From Suillus spraguei (taxonomy: Eukaryota; Basidiomycota; Agaricomycetes; Boletales; Suillaceae), in NCBI GenBank assembly GCA_016800925.1, contig JABCPU010000172.1, positions 62,001-126,000 on the forward strand: DNA of 64,000 nt. Direction: 5' to 3'. The translations under genes and the position numbers were made by a program. The notes beneath the pieces are model-generated. The model searched no databases. It worked only from the letters and a program-made list of their open reading frames with translations, and was not told the DNA's origin. Position 1 is the first letter of the stretch. Each line of letters begins with the position of its first letter. Positions 50,112 to 61,767 of the stretch are shown piece after piece.

Positions 50112-51007
50112 ATGGAAGTTCCTGTAAGCTCTTTCCGCAAGATCGTCGCGTCTTGAGCTCACTACCCTCTTCAGAACGCTCACGCGGCGCCTCGTAATGA
50201 GGATGATATTGAGTTGCAATCCGTAACCACATCGCTCTGGATGACGGCGGCCAACCTCCTTTTGAAAAGTTTGTCCTGAATCGATGGTTGGGACATGAAC
50301 ACGGTGACCCTTGATTGATGGGCTGCAGACATATTTGTCGCAGCCTGCATACGCACTGCCTGGCGAATACGCCGATGGCAATTTAATGGGCTTCCCTGTG
50401 ACCAGCCACTTTCATCAGAACTTGATGCGCAATGAGGAGCATCATGGACCCTCACTGTTACCATTCAGCAGTGAATGGTTCCAGCTTGCGCACGCGTCCA
50501 TTCCAGAGCTCAATTTCAACTTCCATGACACAAATCAAGACGTCCAAAGCTCACCTTCGCTGGAGAATGACGGCCAAGGTCAGGTGTTCTAGTTCAGACC
50601 AGTGTACTGAATCTAATGATGGCTATCATGCAGATGCTATGACCGTTTGGGAAGATACCCATGCGAGTGCAAATGACCCTCACCATCCAGTCATTATCAG
50701 TAGTGATATGATGGACAGCGGACCGGCGCCTTCTCATACACCATTCTGTAGCCTTCTGTGTCAGCACCACGATGCACAAGGTCAACCCTGCGGGGTGCTG
50801 ATCGAAGGCGAAATTGCCGACATCCTGGAGCACTTCGCCTGCGTGCACGTTCGTCCCTGCATTTCCGCGGACGCAAGATCCGATATTCCCTCAAAGTCCT
50901 GGGATTGTCGCTGGGGTGGCAAATGTAACAGCTGCATTCTCAAGGAGGGCTTCAGGAGGCACGTCCTTGGCCACCTCGCGCGGTGGAAATGTTCCACTTG
51001 CTCGTGA
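50112..51007 (+). CDS. Cys/His-rich putative zinc-finger protein, unknown function
   Basis: The clear part is two exons: one containing QPAYALPGEYADGNLMG and FNFHDTNQDVQSSPSLEN to 50580, and 50632-51007, joined across a 51-nt GT..AG intron to read ENDGQDAMTVWEDTHAS. The C-terminal 60 residues carry CSLLCQHHDAQGQPC, then DCRWGGKCNSCILKEGFRRH and WKCSTCS, spacing that resembles degenerate C2H2 fingers common in small Agaricomycete proteins. It ends abruptly after CSTCS, where related proteins usually continue with another finger, so it may be truncated. A 5' exon set beginning MEVP at 50112 and including APRNEDDIELQSV is likely but its joins are unproven. Possible DNA-binding role by motif only. 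Confidence 0.5.
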
Positions 51008-51509
51008 CGTACTCCCGAGATGATAGCGCCCGAAAACACGCCAAGCATTGTAAAAATAGCAGGATATTCATGCAGCCGCAGTCAGAGGTTCGAGAATTCT
51101 TTCAGTTGAGAGTTCCGGTATATTTGGTATAGCTTATTAGCTTTTTGTGTGTGACTCTCTATGTGCACGGACGGCTTGTATTTATTACACTTACGTTCAA
51201 GTTGTTCGCTTCCTAATTCTACTAGTCAGCTGCAGCTGCAGCGGACGATTTTCTAACTAAGTTCCTCGGAGGCACCAGAGCGAACGTCGGATCCATAAGG
51301 TCTATGCAACAAGTGATTCACGGCTCGTCGCTTTCTTGCTTCATACGACCACTACTTAGTATTCGCAACTCCCCTACTGCCCGACTTCTCCGACCACCAC
51401 TCTCATTTAGCAGCATGAAAGGTCATATCTTTTTATTATCATCGTTGATAATTCAGATGATCGATCACTTCACGCCTGATTGAATTCTTTATCAATCGGA
51501 ACATGATAT

Positions 51510-51790
51510 AGGTGACAACTGTGCGCAAGAATGAAAGGGGGAGATGGGGACAACATCAAAGCGATGGCGATGGCGAGTAGAGATACAAGCCTCGTGTCCT
51601 GCACGGTGTGGCTCGGTGAAAATGTGATATAGTGAAATGTTAAATTTAAGATTTAACTCTAAGCGGCGGTACACTAAGGGAAAGGAATGTCATCGAGGGA
51701 TGTAACCGCATGTCCCGGACGTAAAACTCTTCGCATCGATGAAGCACGCGGACAACTCAGACTTGCGCCTTGTTCTGAACGTTAGTCGAC
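51510..51790. repeat. Dispersed repeat, copy 1 (also at 63600-63840)
   Basis: Shares, in the same orientation, CTGTGCGCAAGAAT, GAGTAGAGATACAAGCCTCG-like, TCCTGCACGG, TGTTAAAT and a distal block ATCGATGAAGCACGCGGACA-like. Divergence and small indels suggest an old duplication or a dispersed element. It adjoins the left end of the 1.9 kb element. Confidence 0.65.
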
Positions 51791-51796
51791 GAATGG

Positions 51797-53688
51797 CAAA
51801 TGTATGACGCTCCAAAAGGAACTTTAATAAATTGCGCGATACGGCATCTAGTGCGCGATACACAACATTGAGTGCGCGATACACAACATCGAGTGCGCGA
51901 TACACAACCTCAAAGTGCGCGATACACCAGCTACTAGCTATTTCACAATATATAATATGGCCCTCCAGCAGTCTAGGTTGGATCATCTCTCTGATGAGCT
52001 GAGTTTCTCGAAGCGTTGGGCAGCCTCCTTACAAGGTTGAAGAATTCGTCCATTCATCTATCCATTCCATTCCACCACAGCTGTTTCCGGTCCTCCTCAC
52101 ATCTCTTTTGCTTTGTACAAGTTCCTGCATGCACCATAGGTGGGACTTCCTATGCAATGGGCCGATGGTGCACATCGAGATGTTCCTTGACTTTGAGTAT
52201 AGTGTTTACACAACAGACCTAATAGCGTGACATTCCTCATCAGAGATATTGTTGATGCGAGCTGAAATGAGTTGCTCAAAAGCATGTGGCAAGAATTATT
52301 TGACATTATACGTCAGTGGAGCGAGAGAAGTTGTATTGGTTCGAGTGAGTAACGTTGCCGGCAAACAGCATAGACATGTGCATCTTTGCAAACATAAATG
52401 TCGCTAAGCTCCAGCTCCAGTAGTTGAATTATGGCAATATTGGTATTTTGAGAACATCAGGCGTCCATCTGCATGATATCGGCCATCAGACTAGGAGTCG
52501 ATACTGGAAATCAACCGGTCAATGTAGTATGTAGTCACTTTTTCGTTTGACTCCGACGCTAGCGGAGTTACTATATTAGGTAACTCCACTCACTGCACAG
52601 TGCACTCGTTCCCCGTCTCTCATTCTATGTAATTCATCTTTCACTGCAACTTTTCTCTCTCGTCTGGAATTTAGTTTCTTATATAAAGTTCTAATGCAGA
52701 TATTAACAAGCTCCCAAAACGTTTTTCGATGACTGTCTTTGGTGCCACAGACCTCGCAAAATACACCTCGAGTCATTGACTGGCTCTTTTTCTAAGGCTG
52801 GGTCGCACTTCGCCACTATCGATATACTTTCGACGCATCTTTTATTCTCCCAGCATTCACATCGTTGTGTTTCCAGCCGCTTGACTTTGTAGCGCGGCGC
52901 TACAACCATCTGATATCATCTTGCGTAGTGTCCACGACCCTGATAGCCCTATCTACCCCCTTGTATTGATCCTGTCAAGAGTAACTTAGCAGAATCCGCC
53001 TGACCACCCGGTGTGATGACTGATGGCAGGTGACATTTATATATATATCTGAACCCTCTACAGACGCCCATCAACACACCTCAGTCTCTTTACCTGTGAC
53101 TGAGGTGTGTATTATTCTTACCTTACATCTAGACCTATTACTTATCCAATTGTACAGGCTCGTGTCTAGCTCTCACCTTCAGACAGATCCCTCGTCTGAA
53201 GATTGTTTTATTGGTGATGTGAATATTACTGTCTAATCTCTTGTGCACTCTTCTATTTAGTATCTTTTCTAGTAACATACTACGGAGCATTTATGGCCCA
53301 TACCCTTACTACCGGTCTCTACCCCCTCGTATTGATCCCTGGTCTGAAGATTGCTTTATTGATAAAAAATATTACTATTCAATCTCATTCCCTCCTCTAC
53401 TCAGCGCTTTTCTAGTACCGTACTATGGAGCTATACTTGCTACCTGACCAAACTCACCCTTTCTATGATGCACTTTCTTGATAATAATGCACCATTACTA
53501 CTACTGGCCAGGCCTTAAAAATCATTTGAGCTTGGTCGCCTGTTGGAATGCTGTATTGTGCACTTGATGTTGTGTATCATGTACTCAATGTTGTGTATTG
53601 CACACTCAATGTTGTGTATCACGCACTTGATGCCGTATCGTGCAATTTATTAAAGTTCCTTTTGGAGCATCATACAAATGCACATCCC
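51797..53688. mobile_element. Unclassified 1.9-kb element with inverted ends built of 21-bp units
   Basis: The left end (51797-51925) and the right end (about 53550-53688) are inverted repeats over roughly 130 bp. Each has GGAACTTTAATAAATTGC-type sequence next to an array of 21-bp units (AGTGCGCGATACACAACATTG; clean units at 51850-51870 and 51871-51891). The interior has coding-like remnants (GATDLAKYTS-like; SEDCFIGDVNIT twice) and the GGAGTTAC-type palindromic segment at 52560-52590. The right half recurs at 24816-25430. No transposase recognised and no target duplication certain, so probably non-autonomous. Confidence 0.6.
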
Positions 53689-55879
53689 TTTTGCAAACAG
53701 GTAATTATAATTGATCCACAGCTAAGGTGGTGCGGTCAGAAGATCCAAAACCCTGAGTATCAGTATTTTCAACATTAATTCTATACATGTTTTGACTTCC
53801 CAGTGTATCATTGTTCATGAGATACATTTTGTAGTAATATATAAGAGCAAATGTAGTGAGCGAGTTTGTATTGTATTACAGGCATGATTGACGTACACAA
53901 TGCATGGGAAAGAAACTATCGTGCAGACATGATCATGATTTGAAAAACAACAACTGAGATATCTAGGTAGGACAGACAGTGGGGGAATGAAAGTAATTGG
54001 GATCACAGCAAATGCAATGAAATAATGAAGCAAGCCTCAAACTAGACACCTATGTGAACGAATATGATCTGCTGTTCCAGTGGAACATTATTGTGCTGCA
54101 ATTTCTTCACAGCCTTGTGCAATGCCACCGCAGCCTGTGTGCTGTCCAATCTCCCTGAATCATCAACCAGCTTGTTGTAAAAAGCAGATACGACCTGCTG
54201 TGCAACCTCGTCATCAACGGACCACATAGAACCTATGACACTCTGAAATCTGGAGAATTGCATAGCTGCAGTGAGATGTATTGACTTGTTGGGACACTTC
54301 TCATCGCCCACAGTAGTGTGGAAAGCTGATAAGAATGCAAACTCTGGGTTCTGCCAGTTGGATTGGTGATGTCCTTGATAATCAATGGCCCATCACGCAT
54401 CGTGAAGGAAGACTCAAATGGTCATGTCCAACTTGGCATTCCATGGCAGGTGAGATGGAGCCACTGATTATGGTTTAGTGCATCAAGTGCACCCTGCACC
54501 ATTGCAAGGCTGTCTCGGAGTGATGTGAAGGATGACATGATGGGCACGAGATGCTGAGCTATGGCAGCTAATTCAGGAGTGACACATTGCAGTTCTTTCC
54601 CTCTGTTCAGGTTTCCTTGACCAATTGCAACAAAATACTGTGTGGATGAATATTGAGAGATGTGATGTATTGCATGGACGAGTGTTGCCAAGGTGGGGGT
54701 ATATGAGGAGATGTAAATCTGTGATAAGTTATCTCTTTCCCTTTTGTAAGGTCCTGCTGCATGTAGAGGAAGTAAAGTGAATTCAGTGGTGGGACACCAC
54801 CAGATATGCGAGCCAGGATGAACATTCGACACTTTAAGAGCTTGGACTACAGTGTCAACAATGTCATTCCAAAGCTTGCAGAGGATACCCACAAGCTTAT
54901 TTTGATAATTGGAACAACCAAATTGCTCTGAGATGGACTGAAGCTCAGAGGACAACTCAGAAACTTGGGTCCATGTGATATCAATTGAAATGTGGATAGG
55001 ATTTTGTCACTCAGGATAATCAAGGCATCACAGCTGTAGTGACTAGCATTGACAATGATGACAGGACCTTCTTGAGCAGCCTTCTGTAGGTCAGAGAACA
55101 GGGGAGGCAGGAGAAACTGACAAGTTGGGGAGCATGCAAATATGGGAGACAATATTGTTCCATTGCGTGGTCAGTTTTCGGATCTGTGGGGACTGGTCTT
55201 CAGTAGACTGGTCAAATGCAGCCTGAAGGCTTAGGCTCAGCTGCTTGAACTCTTTTCCCAAGGCTGCACTGGTATCACTGGGGAAGGAAAGTTCATCAAA
55301 CGGCAAGCTTAAGCGTGCCAAATGGGTCCAGACTCCAGAACACTGCATGACTTTGCTCCACCAGTTCCACAGCAGTTGTCAGTGCACCATGGAGAACGCT
55401 GCACAAGAAAGTGTCTATGGCAAGCGACACCGTGGCCATCCTCACAACGCTGAAATGATGTGAGGAAGATGACAAAAGAGTGATGTGCTGATCAAAGAAT
55501 TTCAATGCAGTTTAATATGCAACCAATGCAGAACCATGGTTTGTCTCCTCAGCAGCAGTGGCCCATGACTTAGCAGCAGTAAGATCCCTATGGGAGACTG
55601 CATGAGACATGTGGGGGAGTTGTAAGAACAGGCTAAAGGTTTCATCAAGGTCAGATGGGACACCCTACTGCTTGAACCTGTCTCAGAGGCTGTTTGCAAG
55701 ATTGTTAAGACACTCTGATTGAAGAGAATGGCTCAGGAAGAGAAAAAGTAATGCAGTTTGATAGAGCTTGATGGACTCATCGAGGTCAGATGTGATGCCC
55801 CACTGAGTGAATCTGTTTCGAAGGCTGAGGGTGAGATCATTAAGAGACTGTGATCGATCAGAATGACCGGTGACACACA

Positions 55880-57655
55880 CCAAACTGGTCTGGTGCATGG
55901 CTGACTAAGCACTACTGCAGCTGACAAATAGTACCAGGACTATAATAACCTAGTGCTCCTCTATTCAGAAATTGACCCATGACCCAGAACTGGAAGTTTC
56001 ACTTATTATTTCTAATTCATTTTTCATGGGTGTGTTTATGTATGTTTGGTTCCAAAAACTATTTTATAAGATTTCCACAGATGTCAGGTGACCCCAGAAA
56101 AATAATTGCATAAAGTTACCCTGCAGAGAAACTCATGAAACCCACTATGTTTTACTCGCATCATTTCTATGCATCTACAAAAGTGCAAATTTATGCTTCA
56201 CATATTACATAATTGATATTCCTCCTAGCATAGCAACTAGTAGTCACATGATCTCAAATTTATGCATAGCCATCAATATCTCACATGACTTCTTCTCACA
56301 CCCTTGAGCATATTACAAATCAAACCATGACAATATTCAATAAATAGGGTAGGTCAACACCCCTACAAATTGTGGGAAAACAGTAGCATAGCCATTCATT
56401 TTGTCTATATAAGACCTACCTTTTTGTCAATGAAAAAAGAGATTTTCCCCCTCAGAAATATAACTGAGAGTGAAGTGTGACCAGCACTATCAGCACACTG
56501 TCAAGAACATTGTCAAGAACAGTAAGATTGGAAGTCTACTCTATGAGACAGCACTACCTTGAGCTCACTGTGCTCACCAACTAGCAAGACAATAAATCTT
56601 TTTCTTTGACAAAATCTTTCTAGTTTCTTTCATCTTTCCTCTCTCTGTTTTCTTTCTCTGTTGTCTGTTTCCTTGCTTCTGTTTCTTTTGATTCTTTCTC
56701 TTTTCTTTCTTTTCTTTTGATCTCTGGTCTGTCTGTCTCTTTCAAAGTTTGTTGGTCCTAGTGTCTTTGTGTGTCTAGTATTTGTGTTGTCTCTTTAGTC
56801 AATCTAAGGCCAGAGTAGCTTAGTGGGAGAGACTTCAGAGGTTGATAACACTCTATTTCACACATCTGAGTAGCGATACTGAATTAAGGTCTTCACTGAC
56901 TGATAGACTCTAGTTATTGAAAGGGGACTTGGTATTGAAATCCAAGGACATCTGTTCCTGTTATTCTGCTTAATACTCATAGTGAGTTCCTTGGCAGCAG
57001 GTTCAATAGTAAGCTAGAAGATCTCTGAAGTAGTTGTAGCAATAGGTAAGCTCAGTAGACTAGCAAGTCACTGTATTATATACCTGCAGCAATAGGTAAG
57101 CTGTAGTAGTAGTCAGTACTAAGTAATGAATGTGTAAGTAGCATATGCTCACCTCAGTAGACTAGCAAGTCACTGAGGTAGGTAGAGTAAAGAGCGGCTG
57201 TAAGTATGTCCATGCTTATCTAATACTACTGGTAATGTCTGAGGTCCATGTAATGTTTGACTATTCAACAGTAGTGACTAGTCTTGACCAGGGATTCTAC
57301 CTGCTTGTCTAAGAAGGTGATTGTTGTAACTTCCCACAAATTGCAGTAGCACAGTTGTTGCAAAACACCCCCATTCCATTGTAGAGAGTGATTCAACCAG
57401 TTACTTCTGTTTCTTAGTTTGTTTGACTTCTGTTTTTTTTCTTCTTTGAAGTTTAATTGTTTCGAGAATCTTTGTCATTGTCCAAGAGTTTGCTGATTCT
57501 CACAGAGGTGACTCATTTGCTGACCGTAGCCTGGGGAACATAAACAGCCACTCATGTACAACCACGTTATCAGTCATTGGTATTTGTCTGAATCACTGAT
57601 TATGGAGATATTTGGTTTTATAGGTATTTATCTATAGATCATCTATCTAAGAAGA
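55880..57655. mobile_element. Insertion with LTR-like features inside the TPR array
   Basis: The TPR periodicity stops near 55880 and resumes near 57655. The insert has a TATA-like CTATATAAGACC (56406), an AATAAA (56590) followed by long C/T-rich tracts (56600-56760), and a possible LTR start TGTCAGGTGACCCCAG (56084). No coding sequence. I could not find paired LTRs or target duplications, so the LTR reading is tentative. A tRNA A-box-like TAGCTTAGTGGGAGAG lies at 56816-56831 without a credible B box. Confidence 0.5.
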
Positions 57656-58345
57656 CACTGGGGGGACGAAGGAGTAGTGCAGCCTGATAGAGCTTGATGG
57701 ACTCATCAAGGTCAGATGGGATGCCCCACTGAGTGAATCTGTCACAAAGGCCAAGGGCGAGATTGTTGAGAGAGGATGATTGAAGAGAATGACCAGGGGG
57801 GAAAAGGAGTAGTGCAGCCCAATTGAGCTCGATGGACTCATTGAGATCATTTGGGATGGCCCGCTGAGTGAATCTGTCTCAAAGGCTGTTGGTGAGATTG
57901 TTGAGAGAGTATGGTCGATGAGAATGACCAGGGGGGTAAAGGAGTAGTGCAGCCCAATAGAGCTCAATGGACTCATTGAGGTCAGACGGGATGCCCCACT
58001 GAGTGAATCTGTCTCGAAGGCTGATGGTGAGATTGATGAGATACTGTGATCAATTAGAATAACCAGGGGGACGAAGGAGTAGTGCAGCCTGATGCAACTT
58101 GATGGACTTATCAAGGTCAGACAGGGCGCCCCACTGAATGAATCTGTCTCGAAGGCTGATGGCGAGATTGTTGAGAGAGAGTGGTTGATCAGAATGACCA
58201 GGGGGACAAAGGAGTAGTGCAGCTCAATGGAGCTCAATGGACTCATCAAGGTTGGACAAGATGCCCCACTGAGTGAATCTGTCTTGAAGGCTGTTGGCGA
58301 GATTGTTGAGAGACTGTGATCAAAGAGGATGTCCAAGGGGATATC
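57650..58345 (-). repeat. Five tandem 135-bp units encoding TPRs
   Basis: The marker GAATCTGTC recurs at 57735, 57870, 58005, 58140 and 58275, exactly 135 bp apart (45 codons). The same period links GAACCTGTC at 55674 and GAATCTGTT at 55809 in the other block, so both blocks belong to one original array. Period preserved despite stop codons. Confidence 0.92.
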
Positions 58346-58440
58346 TCTTCAAGGCCACACAATATTGTTCTACATGGTCTGCCATGATATGACACCCCAA
58401 TCAAGTTACACAAGAACTGATGAGAATACAAGGAGGATTA

Positions 58441-59028
58441 AGCCAAAGAGTGCAAGTGGGCAAACACGATGTGTAGTACTGTCAGGTTATGCATCAGCAT
58501 AAAATCCAAAGGTTGAATCGCAATGTTCACAGACATAGAAATCTCAAGAATGAAGTAGTCTGAATCTGTTAGAGGAATGGGGCCCACATATGTGTTCGAC
58601 TCCTTCTGATATGATGGTTTTGTGAATGTGCTAATAGCACTATTCAGCTGTTACATAAAATGCTCAATGCAATTTCAAACACCCTAACCTCTCTTCAAGG
58701 CATGTTCAGAGTTTAAATATGGGGTGCATCATGAAGTACTAGGGTCAAGAACTGAAAAGGATGGCAAGGTTGATTGAGAAAGGGGAAGAAATAGATATTC
58801 ATGGGAGTCATGGACTTGGCGGAATGGCAAGGTTATTATTGTTGCGGTTCATGTCACTGATTCCAAGAGAATAGACCATCTATCTGATACAGCTGCACGT
58901 ACATATTTCAAAAGGAGGTATGAATCCACCTATATAAACACATCATTTTGTTCTACAAAACTTATCTGATAGCAAAACCACTGTTTCATTCAGTCGAGTG
59001 ACCATCAATTCACCATCAATCTGTCAAG
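58441..59028. other. Intergenic and promoter of the secreted-protein pseudogene
   Basis: No gene recognised. A CTATATAAAC TATA-like box at 58930-58939 lies about 90 bp before the ATG at 59029. Confidence 0.4.
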
Positions 59029-59826
59029 ATGAACTTCAAATCCCTTGCCCTATTCCTCACTGCTGCTACAGTCCATCAGGCCATAGTCACAGGTCCGCTT
59101 GTCTATGGTATTTGTTAGACAGGTAACTCCAAATTGTGTCAGCAACATGCACCACTGATTCGACTTCTTCAACAGAATGCAATGTGCTGGCTGTTGCTTG
59201 CTATGCTGGTGCTGGATTTACATTTGGGATCACACTCCCTGTTAGAATCCGCATCCGATAGCCCCTATCCGGAAGTATTTCCGGTCATGTGACCTGTCAT
59301 CTGGATTAGGTTACTCCTCTTAAATCACCGGACTACCTGTCAAGTAGCGGAGTAGACTAACACTCATCCATAGCAATGATAGCATAGTGTACAGCTACTT
59401 ACTCCAGACTCTGTCATATCATTGGAGATGATGATGGAGATACTTCATACATATTTAGTATAAGAACAACATGTAAACTAAAAGTTAAAGTGTCGAAATA
59501 AGAAATCTATTCTGTACCGAAGTTACTCTACTCCTATAAACCAAATTTCCATTCCTTTCTGGTTCCTATCTTAGTCCGCTCTTCCAGAACCCCTATTTCT
59601 GGAATACCTCCGGAAAACATCTCGGAAACCTCCTCTGGAAATCCTCCGGATTCCTTTCGGAAACTTTATCAGAAACTCATCCAGAAGCCCTCCGGATTCT
59701 TTCCCCCTATACTCTGGCTATAATCTTATCACTCCCTGCAGCACCTCCTGTGTTGATTGCATGTAATATGGCCCTTGGGGGTGTATGGCCACTTGTACCA
59801 TGATCGTGCTTGCACCCACTCTCTGA
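59029..59826 (+). pseudogene. Cys-rich secreted protein paralogue, three lesions
   Basis: Exon 1 (59029-59122) reads MNFKSLALFLTAATVHQA and then VTGPLVYGIC, followed by TAG where the intact paralogue has CAG (Gln). Exon 2 begins at 59176 (CNVLAVACYAGAGFTFGITL) and is split at 59240 by a 492-bp solo LTR. The 3' remainder (ACNMALG) then has a one-base loss relative to the paralogue, in the Gly codons before the final Cys-containing segment. The intron position and phase are identical to those of the intact gene at 60654, so this is a duplicated gene that died. Confidence 0.85.
59240..59731. mobile_element. Solo LTR, 492 bp, with 5-bp target duplication
   Basis: Begins TGTTAGAATCC and ends CTTATCA (TG..CA), flanked by CTCCC on both sides (59235-59239 and 59732-59736). 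Removing it restores the reading frame of the host exon at that point. The TGTTAGAAT start is typical of Ty1/copia-type LTRs. The 3' part is rich in TCCGGA/TCGGAAA words. Confidence 0.9.
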
Positions 59827-60653
59827 GTGAGTGCAATCATGAATGTGGCAGTGAGAACCCACAAGCCCTCCTTGTATGTGATGAGAATGGCATGCAAGTT
59901 TAGCAGTATACAGCCAGCCATAGAGCCAGAAATTGAACTTTGGGCTATTGCATATCCTCAAGTTCTTGACTGTTTCTCCTTTTGGTTTGCATGTAATTTA
60001 AGTTGAGAGTCTATATTTCTTGCTGTCTCTGTTTCACACTAGCTATGGACTTGCTGAATCTAATCTCTTGTTCTTTTTCTTCTTGTGGCTCATCGGGATC
60101 TTTTTATTCATGTTCACACCTTGGCAGACAATTACAAATCAACATGCAGTTGTTTGGCAGAGGCTTTGGATCCAAACAAACGCCCATGCTGTCCATCTTA
60201 GATCATTTTCAAATAACATTAATTCTCACATCAAGCGGTTCTAGCAAGTCATTCAAAAATTCTTATGGCTTACCGAACCACGTACCGAATAATTTACCAT
60301 TTGTTTGACCTTTGAAACGGATTTCGGTGGGAAACTGGACCGCTCAATGATTGCTTGCGTGGAGTGCCGCCGTGGCTCATGTGATTCAAAGTCAGAAATG
60401 AAGCAACGAGTAAGACTATGCTGTTTATAGGATATACCATAATGTGGGTCTGCTTATCATGACCACTAATGCGAAGCAGGGTCACTTGGCCTAATGTCAC
60501 ATCAAGACAACATAATTGTATTTTGGAGCGGAGCTACGATCTCATGTAGTTGGGTAAACTCACTAACCCTGAGTTCACCACGCTCTTCTGGCACCAACCA
60601 CCATCCCATACAATCAAATTACTACTGCTGAACAGTCAGACTCTGGACACAAA
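59827..60653. other. Intergenic; promoter of the secreted-protein gene
   Basis: Short open frames (60003-60308) have no recognised family. The last 150 bp before 60654 should carry the promoter. Confidence 0.3.
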
Positions 60654-60955
60654 ATGAACTTCAAATCTCTTGCCCTGTTCCTCGCCACCGCTGCAGTCCC
60701 CCAGGCTGTAGTCGCAGGTCCAATCGCCTATGCTATTTGCCAAACAGGTAAATCCCAATCACATCACCGCCCGCCACCCACTAGACTTTTTGAACAGGAT
60801 GCAATTGCCTTGCTGTTGCTTGCTACTCTGCTGCTGGGTTCACATTCGGTGTACCGATCCCAGGTGTGACACCTGCCGCCATAATGGCATGTAATGCGGG
60901 CCTTGGAACGTGTATGGCGGCTTGTGCCGCGATCGTGTTTGGACCCACTCCGTGA
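60654..60955 (+). CDS. Small Cys-rich secreted protein
   Basis: Two exons, 60654-60747 and 60798-60955, give an intact 83-residue protein with a 50-nt intron. A signal peptide covers about residues 1-22 (MNFKSLALFLATAAVPQA, then VVAG). The mature part GPIAYAICQTGCNCLAVACY, AAGFTFGVPIPGVTPAAI and ACNAGLGTCMAACAA has seven Cys and alternates Cys with small hydrophobic residues. I recognise this family from many Agaricomycete annotations, where it is sometimes labelled zygote-specific class V protein by similarity; its function there is not established. A dead paralogue lies 1.6 kb upstream. The Tc1-derived palindrome starts 78 bp after the stop codon. Confidence 0.82.
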
Positions 60956-61032
60956 TTTGAGTGGGTCCTAGCGTGAATGCGGCCCTCTCCTTGTGTGATG
61001 GGAATGGCTTCTTTTTTGGTAACAGCTGTGTA

Positions 61033-61749
61033 CAGTGGCTCAAAAAACTGTCCGCATGTTTTGACATTTTTCACTATCTATGATATTGTGTGAGAATGAA
61101 CAAATTCCTCAAGGACATACTTATACCACATTGTAGTATGGCTTCAGGGCTTTTATTTGAGCCCTACACCGTGGGAATCGGCGGAGATATGGTGGAGATA
61201 TAAGGCTTATAAAATGATGACTCATGTGGACAGTTTTTTGAGTGTATATTAAAACTATATAAATCATTATTTATGACACCATAAAAATCATGCCACTATT
61301 ATATAAATTATAAAGTGGTGTCATTATGTTATTTTATGACTATATCTAACTATATAAACCAGAATATCTCATGTATCATAGTCATAATCACCATGAAAGC
61401 CATCTCCTCTGCTCAAAGAGATAATATCCTCTCTCTGTCTTATGCTGGCCTCTCTGCTCGCCAAATTTCCTCTAGAACTGGAGTATGCAAGTCCACTGTG
61501 GCCAAGTTCATCAAAGAAAGCCACCCAGACAAGGAAAACTCTTGTGGAGGACGTCCATCCAAGCTTACCTCTACTGACAAAAGGGCTATTATCCAACATA
61601 TCACTACAGGAAAGGCTGATAATGCTGTCCAAGCCACCCATTATATCAATTCCACCATCACTACCCCTGTCTCTTCACAAACTGTGAGGAATGTTCTCAA
61701 GGCAGCTCATCTCAAGGCAGTAACAAAGAAGAAAAAGCCTCTTCTCTCC
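61033..61749 (+). repeat. Left arm of the Tc1-derived palindrome
   Basis: Inverted copy of 61921-62637, nearly identical; for example TGTCCGCATG at the left end versus CATGTGGACA at the right is one of few differences noted. Confidence 0.9.
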
Positions 61750-61767
61750 AACCTCTCTGTCTGTTAG
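61393..61767 (+). pseudogene. Tc1-type transposase N-terminus (left arm)
   Basis: From the ATG at 61393: MKAISSAQRDNILSLSYAG, LSARQISSRTGVCKSTVAKF, GGRPSKLTSTDKRAIIQHI and VSSQTVRNVLKAAHLKAV, the paired helix-turn-helix DNA-binding region of Tc1 transposases. The frame ends a few codons after the arm/spacer junction (LLSNLSVC), before any catalytic residue. Confidence 0.85.

Larger units (their letters stand above)
54042..58440 (-). pseudogene. TPR-CHAT protein, disrupted
   Basis: On the minus strand the gene runs from TPR repeats to a C-terminal CHAT (caspase-HetF-like) domain. TPR units read SLNNLAISLRDRF, DLDESIKL and AALLLRPPGHSD. The CHAT part shows HIWWCPTTEFTLLPLHAAGP, LSQIYISSYTPTLATL, WLHLTCHGMP with the catalytic-type His, then NPEFAFLSAFHTTVGD, NKSIHLTAAMQFSRFQ, VIGSMWSVDDEVAQQV and LEQQIIFVHIGV. 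In family members the FLSA..HT motif normally has Cys (SACHT), the catalytic residue; here it is Phe. The frame breaks between CHGMP and FLSAF (54300-54440), and the TPR blocks contain stops. A 1.8-kb insertion (about 55880-57655) splits the TPR array. Large TPR-CHAT families are common in Agaricomycetes; functions are mostly unknown. Confidence 0.85.

Noticed and set aside
56811..56890. tRNA-like sequence with an A-box-like TAGCTTAGTGGGAGAG
   Set aside because: No acceptor stem, anticodon arm or convincing B box can be folded; at most a distant SINE-like trace.
57647..58336. A 229-residue open frame on the minus strand in the TPR array
   Set aside because: It is the wrong frame of the 135-bp TPR units; the TPR frame is another one and is interrupted by stops.
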